Source: Thermomicrobiaceae bacterium
Lineage (GTDB): Bacteria > Chloroflexota > Chloroflexia > Thermomicrobiales > Thermomicrobiaceae
Assembly (NCBI GenBank): GCA_014874455.1
Contig: JADBJL010000077.1
Location: 1-58,582, forward strand
Length of the DNA stretch: 58,582 nucleotides
Direction: 5' to 3'
Part shown: piece by piece, positions 41,201 through 48,348 of the stretch
How the letters are laid out: each line of letters opens with the position of its first letter
Numbering within the stretch: position 1 is the stretch's first letter
Made by a program: the position numbers and the translations under genes
Notes under the pieces: generated by a model
What the model was told of the DNA's origin: nothing
The model's database searches: none
Seen by the model: only the letters and a program-made list of their open reading frames with translations

Positions 41201-43299
41201 ACGTGCCGCCCACGCCGGCCAACTACGCTCAGCGCAGCGGCCGCGCTGGCCGCCAGGGGCAGGCCGGTCTGATCCTCACCTTCTGCGGCCGCACCAGCAG
41301 CCACGACCGCTACTTCTTCCGCAACCGCACCGATCTGGTGGCCGGCGCCGTGCGCGCGCCGCGGCTGGAGTTGGCGAACCCGGCGCTCCTGGAGGCGCAT
41401 GTGCACGCGGAGTGGCTGGCCGAGGTGGGGCTGCCCCTGCGCTCCTCGATCGAGGAGGTGATCGACACCGACCAAGACGAGCTGCCGCTCCGGGAGACGG
41501 CCCGTGCCCAGCTCGAGCTCCATCCTCAGCGTCGTGCAGCCCTCCTCCAACGCTTGCAACGGGTCTTCGAGCATGACCGAACGCTGTCCGAGGTCGCTCG
41601 CTGGTTCGGCGAGCGCTGGCTGGAGCGCGTCGTCGATGAGGCACCGCGAGCCTTCGATCGCGCGTTCGACCGCTGGCGCGAGTTGTGGCGGATTACCGAG
41701 GCACGGCTGGAGGAAGCCAATCGGCTGGCCAAGCGTGCCCGGAGTGGCGAGGACCAACGCCAGGCGCGCCAGCTCATGGAGGAGGCCATGCGCCAGCGGA
41801 GCCTGCTCCTGCAGCACGACGTGGCCCGGGAGGAAGGTGACTTCTACCCCTACCGCTACCTGGCCTCCGAAGGCTTCTTGCCCGGCTACAACTTCCCAGC
41901 CCTGCCGGTGCGCGCCTGGGTGCCGCGCGGAGGTGGCGAGTACATTGCTCGACCCCGCTTCCTGGCGATCCGCGAGTTCGCGCCGGAGAACGTCGTCTAC
42001 CACGAGGGCGCCAAGTGGCGGGTCACCCGCCTGCAGGCGCCGGTGGGCGGGCTGGCCGAGCGGGTGCGATTGCTCCGGCTGTGCCGGCTCTGCGGCGCCT
42101 TCGCCGAGGCCGACCGTGACCTGTGTCCGGTCTGTCAGGCTGTACTCGGCGGAGAGAATAGCGACCTCGTCTCGCTCCTCGAGATGCCTAACGTCCGGCT
42201 CAGCCGCTGGGAGCGGATCACCTGCAACGAGGAGGAGCGGCGCGCCCGCGGCTACAAAGTGACGCCGCACGTCCGCTTTGCGCCGGCTGAGCACGGTCAC
42301 CGGGTACTCGTCAGCCAGGTGGTCGTCGACGGTCGGCCGCTGTTCGAGCTGCGCTACGCGCCAGCGGCCACGCTGCTCTTGGTCAACCACGGCTGGGCGG
42401 TTGACCCGCGCGGTTTCCGGGTCGACGTTGCCAGCGGTGAGCTGCTGGGCGAGGAGAACAACACGCCGCAGCGGCGGTCTCTCCAGGCCGAGGTGCGGAG
42501 GGTCGTTATCGGGGTCCAGGATACCCGAAACGTGCTGCTGGTGAAGCCACTCGAAGAGGGACTGCTGGACGACCGGGTAGTCGAGACCTCGCTCTGCTGG
42601 GCGCTGGTGCGCGGAATCGAGCAGGCTTTCCAGCTCGAGCCCGGCGAGCTACGCGCGGATGTGCTCGGCGAGGGATCGCACCGGGCCATCCTGCTCTACG
42701 AGGCGTCTGAGGGCGGGCTTGGTGTCCTGGAGCGCCTAGCTGCCGAGACCGACGCGCTGCAGCAGGTGACAACAGAGGCGTTGCGCCTTTGCCACTTCCT
42801 GGACGGCGAAGAAGGCGCTGGCTGCGAGCGCGCGTGTTACGCCTGTTTGCTCAGCTATGACAACCAGCGTGAGGCGCGCCTGCTCGACCGCTGGGCGGTG
42901 CGCGAGCTCTTGAGCTCGCTGGCCGAGAGCCGCGTCGAGCCGCAGGTCGGGCCGCGCTCGCGTGAGGAGCATCTCGCCTACCTGCGCGAGCGGGCCGGCT
43001 CGAGCCTCGAGCGAGAACTACTCGACCTGCTCGAACAGGGCGGTTATCGCCTGCCCGACGATGGGCAGAAGTCGCTCAGCGAGCCGCGCTGCATCGCCGA
43101 CTTCTTCTATGAGCCGAACGTGCTCGTCTTCTGCAACGGCCCGCACCACGACACGCCCGATCAGCGGCGGGTCGACGAGCGGCTGCGGGAGGAGCTGCGC
43201 GAGCGCGGTTATCGCGTGGTGGTGCTGCGCTGGGATGTGCCGCTGGAGGAGCAGATCCGCCGTTACCCCGAGGTCTTCGGCTTCAGCGCGCCAGCCTGA
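38275..43299 (+). CDS. Giant SF2 helicase with DUF1998-type Cys region and Vsr/DUF559-like nuclease end
   Basis: 1674 aa from GTG 38275, with a perfect GGAGGTGA site 4 nt upstream. Helicase motifs: Walker A GTGSGKS (111-117), box II D233-E-L-H236 in VFDELHMYRG, then GIDIADLDLVHLRN and QRSGRAGRQGQ (about 985-996). Near the C-terminus, four Cys (C1506, C1517, C1521, C1524; ACYACLLSYDNQ) are the MrfA/DUF1998-type zinc region. The last 80 residues resemble a Vsr/DUF559 nuclease: D1609 in IADFFYEP, then VFCNGPHHDTPDQRRVDERL and RGYRVVVLRWD. Families with this plan include DruE of Druantia and, split over genes, DrmA/DrmB of DISARM; which applies cannot be settled here. It likely scans and destroys foreign DNA. 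Confidence 0.8.
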   Translation: MSIFALHQAVLEDYRSFVHAFVRVADERMSRFVDEVLLEHDHFWPEPLLQLSPAYRVEADVDELARSGLLHPETAQVFRRAEDDSPYRLFAHQVTALRAAAEGRSYIVTSGTGSGKSFCYFIPIFDAVVRAPGEPGPVALVVYPMNALVNSQLQALRELREAYERRTGRAFPLRFARYTGETPDEEREEIRRDPPHLLLTNYVMAELLLVRPEDRPLVRPRPDARLPFFLVFDELHMYRGRQGADVAMLVRRLKARLQRPRMVHVGTSATLVARPGAGPEERRQAVAEFAGRFFGHAFGPGDVIEETLEPATRGGPPSRAELLAALSLPLPGEREGFLAHPLVRWLELALGLEVESDGTLRRRRPRALSELAAELAGLTGAPVEQCRERIEAALTHGARLRALAFKLHQLIAQTDPVYATLAPPAERELGLEVSYGDPPRYPVCFCRVCGQEYYRVVWREDRLEPYPVGIELEDVDAVAGYLALADSVPEWSPEMLPPEWYDSRGRLAPTWRDRVPREVWVSSDGHVLGGEAEGALRAWWQAKRFWLCLRCGEWYTGQDGEFVKVSFLSGEGRSSATTVLATALLRYAPENGARDKLLTFTDSRQDAALQAGHFNDFVQVAVLRSALYAALREESELRFDRLADAVVARMGLELHDIAANPQLFPGSPAAREVWRAFRDLTEYRLYEDLRRGGRVVQPNLEDTGLLRVDYAGLAELAAEEELWGELPEMAALTPARREWLLRTLLDHLRKRLAIYAEPLQESYQSQLLSRARQHLNEFWGVDPDHASLRRATLAVWSEQGDAAEWGTVRLTARSRLGRFLCRELGLDAGAYQALMPRLLERLIGYGLLRDVPTAWGGRAYQVDAACLCWQCGDGTPPPPDPILTRGQPDAHQAAANRFFQRFYQEAARELGALEAREHTAQVVTPGERERRERRFRWTPEDARDPSLGRRLPYLVCSPTMELGIDIADLDLVHLRNVPPTPANYAQRSGRAGRQGQAGLILTFCGRTSSHDRYFFRNRTDLVAGAVRAPRLELANPALLEAHVHAEWLAEVGLPLRSSIEEVIDTDQDELPLRETARAQLELHPQRRAALLQRLQRVFEHDRTLSEVARWFGERWLERVVDEAPRAFDRAFDRWRELWRITEARLEEANRLAKRARSGEDQRQARQLMEEAMRQRSLLLQHDVAREEGDFYPYRYLASEGFLPGYNFPALPVRAWVPRGGGEYIARPRFLAIREFAPENVVYHEGAKWRVTRLQAPVGGLAERVRLLRLCRLCGAFAEADRDLCPVCQAVLGGENSDLVSLLEMPNVRLSRWERITCNEEERRARGYKVTPHVRFAPAEHGHRVLVSQVVVDGRPLFELRYAPAATLLLVNHGWAVDPRGFRVDVASGELLGEENNTPQRRSLQAEVRRVVIGVQDTRNVLLVKPLEEGLLDDRVVETSLCWALVRGIEQAFQLEPGELRADVLGEGSHRAILLYEASEGGLGVLERLAAETDALQQVTTEALRLCHFLDGEEGAGCERACYACLLSYDNQREARLLDRWAVRELLSSLAESRVEPQVGPRSREEHLAYLRERAGSSLERELLDLLEQGGYRLPDDGQKSLSEPRCIADFFYEPNVLVFCNGPHHDTPDQRRVDERLREELRERGYRVVVLRWDVPLEEQIRRYPEVFGFSAPA

Positions 43300-43789
43300 T
43301 GGTGCGTGAGACGAGAATGGGTGGAGTCAGCGGATGCCATCGGGGTACGTCGCTAGCTCTCGATAACGCATCGGCCCTAGACGGTCAGAGATCTGACGCA
43401 GTTCCTGGCAAAAGAGGATGGTTGCTCCTGAAAGGGGCCGGGCTAAGGTGGGACATCCTCGGCTCTCGGAGAATCCCGGTGGGGGGCTCGGGGCTGCCGC
43501 TTTGCCCGCGCTTGAGCACAACACCCGACCAAAAGCAAGTCCTTGAGGGATCCGGCATATTGACCCTGATAAGGTCGGCCAACCGCGGAGCAAGTCACTG
43601 AGCCCGCCGAGCCACCGAGCGAGGTCGTTCGCATCGTCCAACCACATCGCCTGGTTGGCGCGCTCAGTCAGGACGGGGACGTGCGCCTCAAGCCCTTGGG
43701 TGGCCCTTCCCCTGGCTTCACGTCGCGATGTGTCAGCTTCTAGCGGGGTTCCTCAGGCCAGCGAGTGAGACAACGTGTCCCCCTCAAGG
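43300..43789. other. Intergenic region, no gene seen
   Basis: About 490 nt between the giant helicase and the XRE promoter. Short frames exist, but none looks like a protein or has a ribosome binding site. No clear terminator follows the helicase stop. Confidence 0.4.
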
Positions 43790-43818
43790 TTGCCAAAGAA
43801 CGGGTGGTGCAATATACT
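43790..43818 (+). promoter_or_regulatory. Sigma70-type promoter of the XRE gene
   Basis: -35 TTGCCA (43790-43795), 17-nt spacer, -10 TATACT (43813-43818). It lies about 70 nt before the regulator gene, and the operator repeat overlaps its -10 and start site. Confidence 0.7.
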
Positions 43819-43843
43819 AGCGCTAGAACAGTAACGCTAGTAT
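43814..43843. promoter_or_regulatory. Operator-like inverted repeat overlapping the promoter
   Basis: ATACTAGCG (43814-43822) and CGCTAGTAT (43835-43843) form perfect 9-bp arms with a 12-nt spacer. The left arm also lies in a 10-bp palindrome CTAGCGCTAG (43817-43826), giving three CGCTAG half-sites. Covering the -10 box, it is well placed for autorepression by the XRE protein. Confidence 0.6.
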
Positions 43844-43889
43844 TGTGTGCTCGCGTTCTTGCGCCGGAGCGCTACATTGGTGGATGACG

Positions 43890-44144
43890 ATGACGATACA
43901 CCGGGTAGGGAGCGTAGGGTTGCCGACGATCCGAGAGCTGAGAGAACAGGCGGGACTCTCACAGATGCAACTCGCCGTGAAGGTGGGGGTTTCGCTGGGC
44001 GCCGTCCGGTTATGGGAGGCGGGAAAGGCGGAGCCGAAGGGCCGCAACCTCGTGAGGCTAGCCGAAGTGCTCGGCGTGCACCCGCGAGAGATCGAGTTCG
44101 GAAAACCAAAGACGGCCAAACCGCAGGAAGGCGATGAGCGGTGA
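43890..44144 (+). CDS. XRE-family HTH regulator
   Basis: 84 aa from ATG 43890, with GGTGG 6 nt upstream; ATG 43884 is also possible. The Cro/C1-type HTH is clear: TIRELREQAGLSQMQLAVKV, GVSLGAVRLWEAGKAEP and NLVRLAEVLGV. It lies 67 nt before the serine recombinase gene in the same direction and behind a promoter-operator, so it probably controls the recombinase and itself. It fits a phage-like or integrative-element switch. Confidence 0.85.
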   Translation: MTIHRVGSVGLPTIRELREQAGLSQMQLAVKVGVSLGAVRLWEAGKAEPKGRNLVRLAEVLGVHPREIEFGKPKTAKPQEGDER

Positions 44145-44211
44145 AGCGTTGGGCCCCGCACGGGGAAAGCGGTACGCGGGGCCTCATCAGAAAGGAGGTT
44201 CGCGAGTCACA

Positions 44212-45846
44212 ATGAGTCTACCACGCGCCGCGATCTACACCCGCGTCAGTAGCGACCTGCAAGAGGACAACTACTCGCTCCCCACACAGGAAGCCGCCTG
44301 CCGCGCCTACTGCGCCGAGCATGGCTACCAACTCGCCGGCGTCTTCAGCGACGTGCACACTGGCGCGCAATACCGCGAGCGGCCGGGGCTCTCCCAGCTC
44401 CGCGAGCTGGTGCGCCAGAAGGCCATCGACGTGGTCGTCTGCTATGCTGTCGACCGGCTCAGCCGCAACCAGGCCCACCTCTACATCCTGGTGGAGGAGT
44501 TCGCCGAGCACGGCTGCCGGCTGGAGTTCGTCACCGAGAAGTTCGAGGACACGGCGGTCGGGCGCTTCATCCTGGCAGCCAAGTCGTTCGCGGCGGAGAT
44601 CGAGCGGGAGAAGATCATCGAGCGCACCACGCGGGGCACGCACGCCCGCGTCCGCTCCGGCAAGCCCAAGCCCACGGGCCGCCCGCCGTACGGCTACCGC
44701 TGGGCCGATGAGGAGAAGACGCGCTTCGAACCACACCCAGACGAGGCCCCGGTCGTGCAGCGCATCTTCGCGATGCTGGCCGATGGCGCGACACTCCGGG
44801 GGACAGCGAACGAGCTCCAGGCGGCCGGTATCCCCACGCCCCTCAAGTGCCGCGTCTGGGATCCCAAGACGATCCAGGTGATCGCTCGCAACCCGGCCTA
44901 CAAGGGCCAGTACTATGGGCTCCGCACGCGCACCGTTCGCGTCAACGGCCGCCAGCGGGTGCAGAAGCTCGACCCGTCCGAGTGGGTACTGCTCCCGGAT
45001 GTCGCCCCTCCACTGGTGTCTGAGGAGATATGGGAACGAGTGCAGCAGCGACTCGCCAATAACAAGCAGGACGCCAGCCGGAACCTCAAGTACGCGCCGT
45101 ACGCCCTCTTGCGCGGCGGCTTCGTCAAGTGCGGAACGTGCGGCCGCACGATGGTCGTGCGGACGGCCCGGAGCGGCGTACCACGCTACGCCTGCAACGG
45201 CGAGCCAGACCATCGGTGCCCTGAGCCAGCTACCACCACCGTCAAGCGGCTCGATGAGCTGGTGCGCGACTGGGTCGCCAACACGCTCACCAAGCGTGAG
45301 GTGTTGTTGGCAGCAGCACACCTCCTGGATGATGACCCAGCACTGCAGCAGATCGAAGGCGAGATTGAGGCCCTCACCCGCCGCGCTGAGGAGCTTCGAC
45401 GCCGACGGCAGAACTACCTGGACGCCGTCGGCGAGACGACCGACGCCGATATCCGCCGAGACCTGCTCGGCCTCGCGGCCAACCTTGGCCGGCAAATCGA
45501 GCAGGTGGAGGCCGAGCTCGCCCGTGTCCGCACGGCCCGCGCGGGCTGGGAACGGCGGCGCACGGCCATCCTGGCCTTTGCCGACCAGGCGGCGGAGCTG
45601 GCGCGGCGCTTCAGCTCGCTGCCGCTCCCGCTCCAGCGCGACGCGCTGCGGGCGATGGGGCTGTCGGTGCGCGTGTACCGCTCGGGCCGCCAGGGCAAGC
45701 GATCTCGGGTAGAGATCGAGATCTTCGCTCCAATTTGTGTGGACGATTACCCGCTCGCGTTCCAAGGTAATCTGCACCGGATCGAGGAGGCCGACTTCGA
45801 ACTGATCCACCAGGCGCTCCTCGAGGCCCACGCGACGGTCGCCTAG
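44212..45846 (+). CDS. Large serine recombinase / integrase
   Basis: 544 aa from ATG 44212, with AAAGGAGGT about 11 nt upstream. Resolvase domain: catalytic Ser13 in YTRVSSD, VCYAVDRLSRNQAHLY and FAAEIEREKIIERT. Then the recombinase domain (PPYGYRWADEE, ATLRGTANELQAAGIPTP) and a zinc ribbon with C307, C310, C328 and C336 (KCGTCGRTM, YACNGEPDHRC), then a long coiled coil (QQIEGEIEALTRRAEELRRR). This is the large serine integrase architecture, which moves integrative elements and prophages. No excision partner is seen nearby. Its attachment sites could not be identified by eye. Confidence 0.92.
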   Translation: MSLPRAAIYTRVSSDLQEDNYSLPTQEAACRAYCAEHGYQLAGVFSDVHTGAQYRERPGLSQLRELVRQKAIDVVVCYAVDRLSRNQAHLYILVEEFAEHGCRLEFVTEKFEDTAVGRFILAAKSFAAEIEREKIIERTTRGTHARVRSGKPKPTGRPPYGYRWADEEKTRFEPHPDEAPVVQRIFAMLADGATLRGTANELQAAGIPTPLKCRVWDPKTIQVIARNPAYKGQYYGLRTRTVRVNGRQRVQKLDPSEWVLLPDVAPPLVSEEIWERVQQRLANNKQDASRNLKYAPYALLRGGFVKCGTCGRTMVVRTARSGVPRYACNGEPDHRCPEPATTTVKRLDELVRDWVANTLTKREVLLAAAHLLDDDPALQQIEGEIEALTRRAEELRRRRQNYLDAVGETTDADIRRDLLGLAANLGRQIEQVEAELARVRTARAGWERRRTAILAFADQAAELARRFSSLPLPLQRDALRAMGLSVRVYRSGRQGKRSRVEIEIFAPICVDDYPLAFQGNLHRIEEADFELIHQALLEAHATVA

Positions 45847-46407
45847 CAGCGAGTGCGCAAAGCTTCTCGCCACCGGCATGCCGACTTGCGGAGAGCCACA
45901 ATCGGCGGCCGCCAGCGCGCTCGTCCGGGCACCCGATGCCTCCCTGTGGACGACGCGTCACCCGGTATCACTTGCTGCTCGCTCGTTCGTGCTGAGATCC
46001 CTGCTCGACGAAGCCGTCCTCCATGAGAGGCACCGCGCGTGATCCGCTCGAGTGCCCGGGGCAGCGCTGGCCCGGTGGCCTGGAGCTCGTGCCAGTGGAA
46101 GGCCGAGAGCTCGCCGAGTGCCCGCTTGCCCTGATCCGTGAGCCGGACATAGACCTGGCGACGGTCGCGTTCCCCGCGCTCGCGCCGGACGAGACCCCAG
46201 TACTCCAGGCGATCGACCAGCTCGCCCGCGCTATGATGCTGGATCTCGAGCCACTTCGCCAGCTCGCCGACCGTCAGCTCCCGATCAGGCGGCAGTCCGC
46301 GCAGCGCCAGCAGCAACCGGTGCTGCTGCGGCTCGTGGCCGACGGCGCGCTGCCTCCTCGCTGCGCCGCAAGAACACCCTGAGCTGGTACCGGAACGCGG
46401 CCAGCAC
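45843..46407 (-). pseudogene. MarR-family regulator with a frameshift
   Basis: On the minus strand the frame from GTG 46407 reads VLAAFRYQLRVFLRRSEEAAR, then continues correctly only in another frame as VGHEPQQHRLLLALRGLPPD and QHHSAGELVDRLEYWGLVRR. One missing base near 46343 explains this. The C-terminal part of the family (after ALERI) is replaced by unrelated residues running to a stop at 45843-45845, overlapping the recombinase stop. The insertion of the recombinase element could have changed the gene end. A sequencing error at the frameshift cannot be excluded. Confidence 0.6.
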
Positions 46408-46529
46408 CTGGTAGTGCTCGTCACGGGGGTCTGCCCCACGCTCGCCTCCCGGCGAGGTATATCGCCGTACGATATGCTTCAGCGCGGTCAGGCTGTTGGC
46501 CTGCTGGCGGTGTGCCGTTGGAGGTGACC

Positions 46530-46910
46530 ATGAGTGAGACGTCGCCGTCAGGGATTCGCCCGCTGCGCATCGCGGAGGGGATCGTGCTCTGCGGCTTCGT
46601 CTGCCTGCTTTCGTTGCTGCCGCCGGGCCTCCATTTCGTCACCGGGCCGCTCGGCCCGATCATCGGCGGCTTCGCGGCCGGGGCGGCGCTCCGCCTGCGG
46701 GCAATCGAGGTCTTTTCCCTCGGCATCGTCCTCGCGCTCGCCATCGGGCTGCCAGCTCCGTTCCTGCTGGTCGAGCTCGGCATCCTTCCTCACCTGGCGA
46801 TGGCCGCGCTGGTCTTCTTCTCGCTGCTTGCCGCCGTCTACATCGGGGTGTTCAGCATGGCCGGCGCCTACCTCGGCTCGCAGAGCGGGCGAGAGCGCCC
46901 AACCGCCTAG
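46530..46910 (+). CDS. Small hydrophobic membrane protein
   Basis: 126 aa from ATG 46530, with a GGAGGTGA site 2 nt upstream. Hydrophobic segments: about 15-40 (GIVLCGFVCLLSLLPPGLHF), 43-60 (LGPIIGGFAAGAALRL), 66-88 (VFSLGIVLALAIGLPAPFLL) and 93-118 (LAMAALVFFSLLAAVYIGVF). It is likely a 4-TM protein of unknown role. It lies divergent from the broken MarR gene, which may once have controlled it. Confidence 0.55.
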   Translation: MSETSPSGIRPLRIAEGIVLCGFVCLLSLLPPGLHFVTGPLGPIIGGFAAGAALRLRAIEVFSLGIVLALAIGLPAPFLLVELGILPHLAMAALVFFSLLAAVYIGVFSMAGAYLGSQSGRERPTA

Positions 46911-47068
46911 CAGCCCGGCGCTCTGGCTCTCACCGGCGAATACCCATCGAGCAGATCTCGTGCGCCGCAGCCGGATCGGTCTCAGGCCAGTCCGCATCGG
47001 CGCGTGGCCTGGCTGCGACCTCGGCTGCGCGGTGCCCGCTCTCCACCCACCACGGCCCGGCGCGGCGA

Positions 47069-47419
47069 CTAGCCGAGCGCCATGCGCAGCCGGTTGCCGC
47101 CGAGCAGATGGAAGTGCAGGTGGTAGACGCTCTGCCCCGCGTCCGGCCCGACGTTCGTCAACACCCGGTAGCCGCTCTCCGCGATTCCAGCCTCGCGCGC
47201 TACTCGCGCTGCCACCTGCAGGCAGCGGCCGAGCAGCACGGGATCCGTCTCCTCGGCTTCGCGCAGCGAAGTAAGATGTTGATTGGGGATGACCAGGATG
47301 TGCACGCGCGCTTGCGGGTGGATGTCCCAGAAGGCGGTCACGAGGTCGTCCTGATAGACGATTCGCGCCGGTTGCCGGCCAGACGCGATCTCGCAGAACA
47401 CGCACCTGGTCTCCCTCAT
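47069..47419 (-). CDS. HIT family nucleotide hydrolase
   Basis: 116 aa. Signature H100-L-H102-F-H104 in YHLHFHLLGG. N-terminal CVFCEIASGRQPARIVYQDD and QARVHILVIPNQHL are typical HINT/HIT sequences. It hydrolyses purine nucleoside phosphoramidates or dinucleotides. It is divergent from mutM, with 41 nt between the starts. Confidence 0.9.
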   Translation of the reverse strand: MRETRCVFCEIASGRQPARIVYQDDLVTAFWDIHPQARVHILVIPNQHLTSLREAEETDPVLLGRCLQVAARVAREAGIAESGYRVLTNVGPDAGQSVYHLHFHLLGGNRLRMALG

Positions 47420-47460
47420 GACACTCCCTTCCTCGCTCGCGTGACGCTCTGGAGCAGCCG

Positions 47461-48348
47461 ATGCCGGAGTTGCCTGAAGTCGAAGTCGTCCGCCGCTCGC
47501 TAGAGCCGCTGCTCCGCGGCTCCAGAATCATACGCATCCTCGTCGGCCAGCACCCAGCCGATATCCTGGCGCTGCCGCTGGAGGAGTTCGCCCGCGAAGT
47601 CGAGTGGCGGCGGATTACCGGGCTCGGGCGGCGCGGGAAGACGCTGCTGATCGACCTCGACTCGGGCGCGACAGTGACCGTCCACCTGGGGATGACCGGC
47701 GAGCTGTCCCTGGCCCGGCCGGGCGAGCCGTACCCCTCGCACCACCACCTCACCTTCGTGCTCGAGCAGGGGGCGGAGCTCCGTTACCGGGATATCCGCC
47801 GCTTCGGGCGCATCGGGCTCCTGCGGCCTGGCGAGCGGAACCGGCTGGAGGCGCGCCTCGGGCCGGAGCCGCTCTCGCCCGAGCTGACGCCGGAGCGGCT
47901 GCGCGAGCGCCTCGCCCGGCACCGGCGAGCTATCAAGGCGCTGCTCCTCGAGCAGTCGTTCCTCGCTGGCGTGGGCAACATCTACGCCGACGAGGCGTTG
48001 TTCCGCGCGGGCATCAACCCGCTGCGCCCGGCGCACTCGCTGGATCTCGAAGAGACGCGTCGGCTGCTGGCCGCCCTGCGCGAGGTACTGCAGGAGGCAA
48101 TCGCCCGCCGGGGAACGACGATCCGCAACTACCGGGATGGGCTCGGTCAGCCAGGCGAGAACCAGGCCCGCCTCCAGATCTATGGCCGGCCGCCGGGAAG
48201 CCCCTGCCCGGTCTGCGGCACGCCGGTCGAGCGCGTGGTGGTGGCACAGCGCGGCACGACCTTCTGCCCGCGCTGTCAGCCGTTTCTGCCGACGACAGCC
48301 GCCAGCCGCTCGGGCAATGCCGGATCGTCGGGATCGAGCACCGGATAA
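47461..48348 (+). CDS. mutM: Formamidopyrimidine-DNA glycosylase
   Basis: 295 aa. Catalytic N-terminus PELPEVEVVRRSLEP (P2, E3), the H2TH-type segment EQSFLAGVGNIYADEALF, and a zinc finger with C249, C252, C269, C272 (CPVCGTPVE...FCPRCQ). It removes 8-oxoguanine and fapy lesions. The C-terminus runs about 20 residues past the finger (FLPTTAASRSGNAGSS), so the gene overlaps the convergent thrC-like gene by 73 nt. The upstream neighbour is the divergent HIT gene. Confidence 0.95.
   Translation: MPELPEVEVVRRSLEPLLRGSRIIRILVGQHPADILALPLEEFAREVEWRRITGLGRRGKTLLIDLDSGATVTVHLGMTGELSLARPGEPYPSHHHLTFVLEQGAELRYRDIRRFGRIGLLRPGERNRLEARLGPEPLSPELTPERLRERLARHRRAIKALLLEQSFLAGVGNIYADEALFRAGINPLRPAHSLDLEETRRLLAALREVLQEAIARRGTTIRNYRDGLGQPGENQARLQIYGRPPGSPCPVCGTPVERVVVAQRGTTFCPRCQPFLPTTAASRSGNAGSSGSSTG

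Noticed and set aside
43299-43601. Frame of 100 codons after the giant helicase
   Set aside because: No ribosome binding site and no family likeness; composition looks random.
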